NCBI GenBank assembly: GCA_003499925.1
Contig: DNRQ01000119.1
Span: forward strand, 4,952 to 28,379
Source: Geobacter sp.
GTDB lineage: Bacteria; Desulfobacterota; Desulfuromonadia; Geobacterales; Geobacteraceae
Reading direction: 5' to 3'
DNA length: 23,428 nucleotides
Shown: positions 23,325-23,428 of the stretch, in pieces
Layout of the letters: each line of letters begins with the position of its first letter
Numbering within the stretch: the first letter of the stretch is position 1
Made by a program: the position numbers and the translations under genes
The notes under the pieces: generated by a model
Told to the model about the DNA's origin: nothing
Seen by the model: the letters and a program-made list of their open reading frames with translations, nothing else
The model's database searches: none

Positions 23325-23428
23325 TTTCCCCCTCTCCCTAGCTCTCTCCAGCCAGGGGAGAGGGGGCTTGTGCAGCGTGCGGGAAATTAGAATTGATCTT
23401 TACTTATCCTGATTAGCGTCAATCTTCC
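23325..23428. repeat. further GC-rich repeat and start of another element
   Basis: CCCCCTCTCCCTAGCTCTCTCC...GGGGAGAGGGGGC is followed by the tail GCGTGCGGGAAATTAG, then at 23405-23428 an exact copy of the 24 bases at 22947-22970. Between 23114 and 23324 I see no gene. Confidence 0.65.

Overview
The window reads as a piece of a GC-rich Gram-negative chromosome, most likely from the Geobacter group (Desulfuromonadia). This is an inference from outer-membrane and lipoprotein genes, an atypical Fe/Mn superoxide dismutase, AI-2E/PerM and AttEFGH-type genes, and the very many CCTCCCC/GGGGAGG palindromic dispersed repeats. No 16S or other marker gene is present to prove it.

Left part (1-7.1 kb): a LolB/DUF4292-like lipoprotein, a PagL-type lipid A deacylase-like outer-membrane protein, small lipoproteins, an AI-2E family permease, a START-like secreted protein, a lysine/glycine 11-mer repeat protein, and a sensor-less histidine kinase. 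These single genes are separated by GC-rich MITE-like repeats and REP palindromes. Middle (7.4-11.8 kb): a tight three-gene operon encoding an ABC ATPase, a double-FtsX permease and a CrtC/AttH lipocalin-like envelope protein. It is followed by a TumE/TumA-type toxin-antitoxin pair with its own promoter.

The most interesting stretch is 12.6-18.4 kb, which I interpret as a decayed integron. From right to left it has a frameshifted remnant resembling the N-terminal part of an integron integrase (+ strand). A strong sigma70-type promoter then points the other way. A run of accessory genes follows, all on the minus strand: a small ORF, a 160-aa unknown protein, a HEPN protein with an R-x4-H motif, an N-formylglutamate-amidohydrolase-like lipoprotein, a membrane-anchored beta-propeller protein and a VOC protein. 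Between two of these genes is a convincing 61-nt attC site with an extrahelical base, and there are several degenerate attC-like hairpins. A group IIC intron with most of its reverse transcriptase deleted sits antisense to the cassettes, a few bases from a half attC hairpin. The HEPN operon is the best candidate for an undescribed defence or toxin-antitoxin-like system.

Right part (18.4-23.4 kb): a 41-bp tandem repeat, tRNA-Ala(GGC), and a tRNA-Leu(CAA) locus split by an inserted segment of about 2.2 kb. The 5' half of the tRNA and its promoter remain at 19.1 kb, and a complete tRNA with a new promoter lies at 21.4 kb. The segment carries a 61-bp tandem repeat and a frameshifted gene but no integrase. 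The window ends with a small coiled-coil protein, superoxide dismutase and more MITE-like repeats.
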